DNA from: Lactobacillus sp. UCMA15818
GTDB taxonomy: Bacteria; Bacillota; Bacilli; Lactobacillales; Lactobacillaceae
Length of the DNA: 64,000 nt
Direction of reading: 5' to 3'
Assembly (NCBI RefSeq): GCF_030400225.1
Contig: NZ_VJYB01000002.1
Span: 376,207 to 440,206, forward strand
This document shows positions 63,935-64,000 of the stretch, one piece after another. Position numbers and translations under genes: made by a program. Every line of letters starts with the position of its first letter. The stretch's first letter is position 1. The notes under the pieces are model-generated. The model saw only the letters and a list, made by a program, of their open reading frames with translations, was not told where the DNA came from and did no database searches.

Positions 63935-64000
63935 ATGACGGCAAATTCGGGCAAGAAACGACCTGTTATTATTGGAGTTACAGGGGGCTCGGGCAGTGGT
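63935..64000 (+). CDS. udk: Uridine kinase (partial, 5' end)
   Basis: The first 22 residues (MTANSGKKRPVIIGVTGGSG and on) include the start of a P-loop GVTGGSGSG, as in Udk uridine kinases, which phosphorylate uridine and cytidine. ATG 63935 has AAAGGAG upstream, 23 bases after mltG. The frame is open to the window edge. A kinase or ATPase with the same P-loop is the alternative, but mltG-udk adjacency in lactobacilli favours Udk. Confidence 0.85.
   Translation, partial: MTANSGKKRPVIIGVTGGSGSG

Overview
The window is 64 kb of AT-rich chromosomal DNA from a Gram-positive bacterium, almost certainly a member of the Lactobacillaceae (lactic acid bacteria, possibly of the Liquorilactobacillus/Ligilactobacillus type; this is inferred from gene content and order only). 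Evidence: Firmicutes-style gene order (GAF/fRMsr-rpsD facing ezrA-nifZ-thiI; dinG-ypmB-aspB-asnS-dnaD-nth; mreBCD-minCD; pheST; mltG-udk), tRNA-dependent T-boxes before valS and pheS, a complete mevalonate operon, strong AGGAGG-type ribosome binding sites with frequent TTG starts, and a Ddl ligase with the Phe-type active site found in vancomycin-resistant lactobacilli.

Layout. 1-4.8 kb: the end of an unidentified gene, then a minus-strand polyphosphate operon (degenerate ppx-like gene, ppk, ppx). 5.3-7.3 kb: ddl and tag. 7.4-11.4 kb, minus strand: a Usp operon preceded by a 6S-like RNA, rarA, rpsD with its own promoter and a structured leader, and a free-methionine-sulfoxide reductase. 11.5-19.2 kb: ezrA, a tandem 120-bp repeat, the nifZ-thiI tRNA thiolation pair, and a T-box-controlled valS. 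19.6-21.8 kb: two genes of accessory character (a GT92-like glycosyltransferase and a UDP-glucose dehydrogenase) between repeat copies. 22.1-31.9 kb: folC, a HAD phosphatase, radC, csp, mreBCD, minCD, cls and a membrane-anchored hydrolase. 32-42 kb: a mix of small metabolic genes, including a metallo-beta-lactamase-fold pseudoenzyme, a HesB-like protein, a C69 dipeptidase, a tautomerase, lysA, a PAP2 remnant, a HAD phosphatase, an esterase, a MIP18 protein, an orphan permease and rsmF. 42.1-46.2 kb: the mevalonate operon mvaK1-mvaD-mvaK2-fni. 46.5-53.8 kb: the dinG to nth cluster. 53.9-64 kb: a MarR/transporter pair, yidC, acyP, a SpoU methylase, an HD hydrolase, an HxlR regulator, T-box pheST, mltG and the start of udk.

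Most genes are housekeeping: cell-wall precursor and shape (ddl, mre, min, ezrA, mltG), isoprenoid supply for undecaprenyl phosphate (mva), translation (rpsD, valS, asnS, pheST, thiI, rsmF) and genome maintenance (tag, rarA, radC, dinG, nth). The most unusual content lies between the genes. An interspersed repeat family, with a 36-46 bp palindromic head and a roughly 90-bp tail that can itself fold, occurs about a dozen times, always intergenic and often placed as a terminator. There is a second, 48-bp palindrome family with two copies, and a tandem array of a 120-bp hairpin-rich unit. No phage, insertion sequence, CRISPR array, tRNA or rRNA gene was seen.
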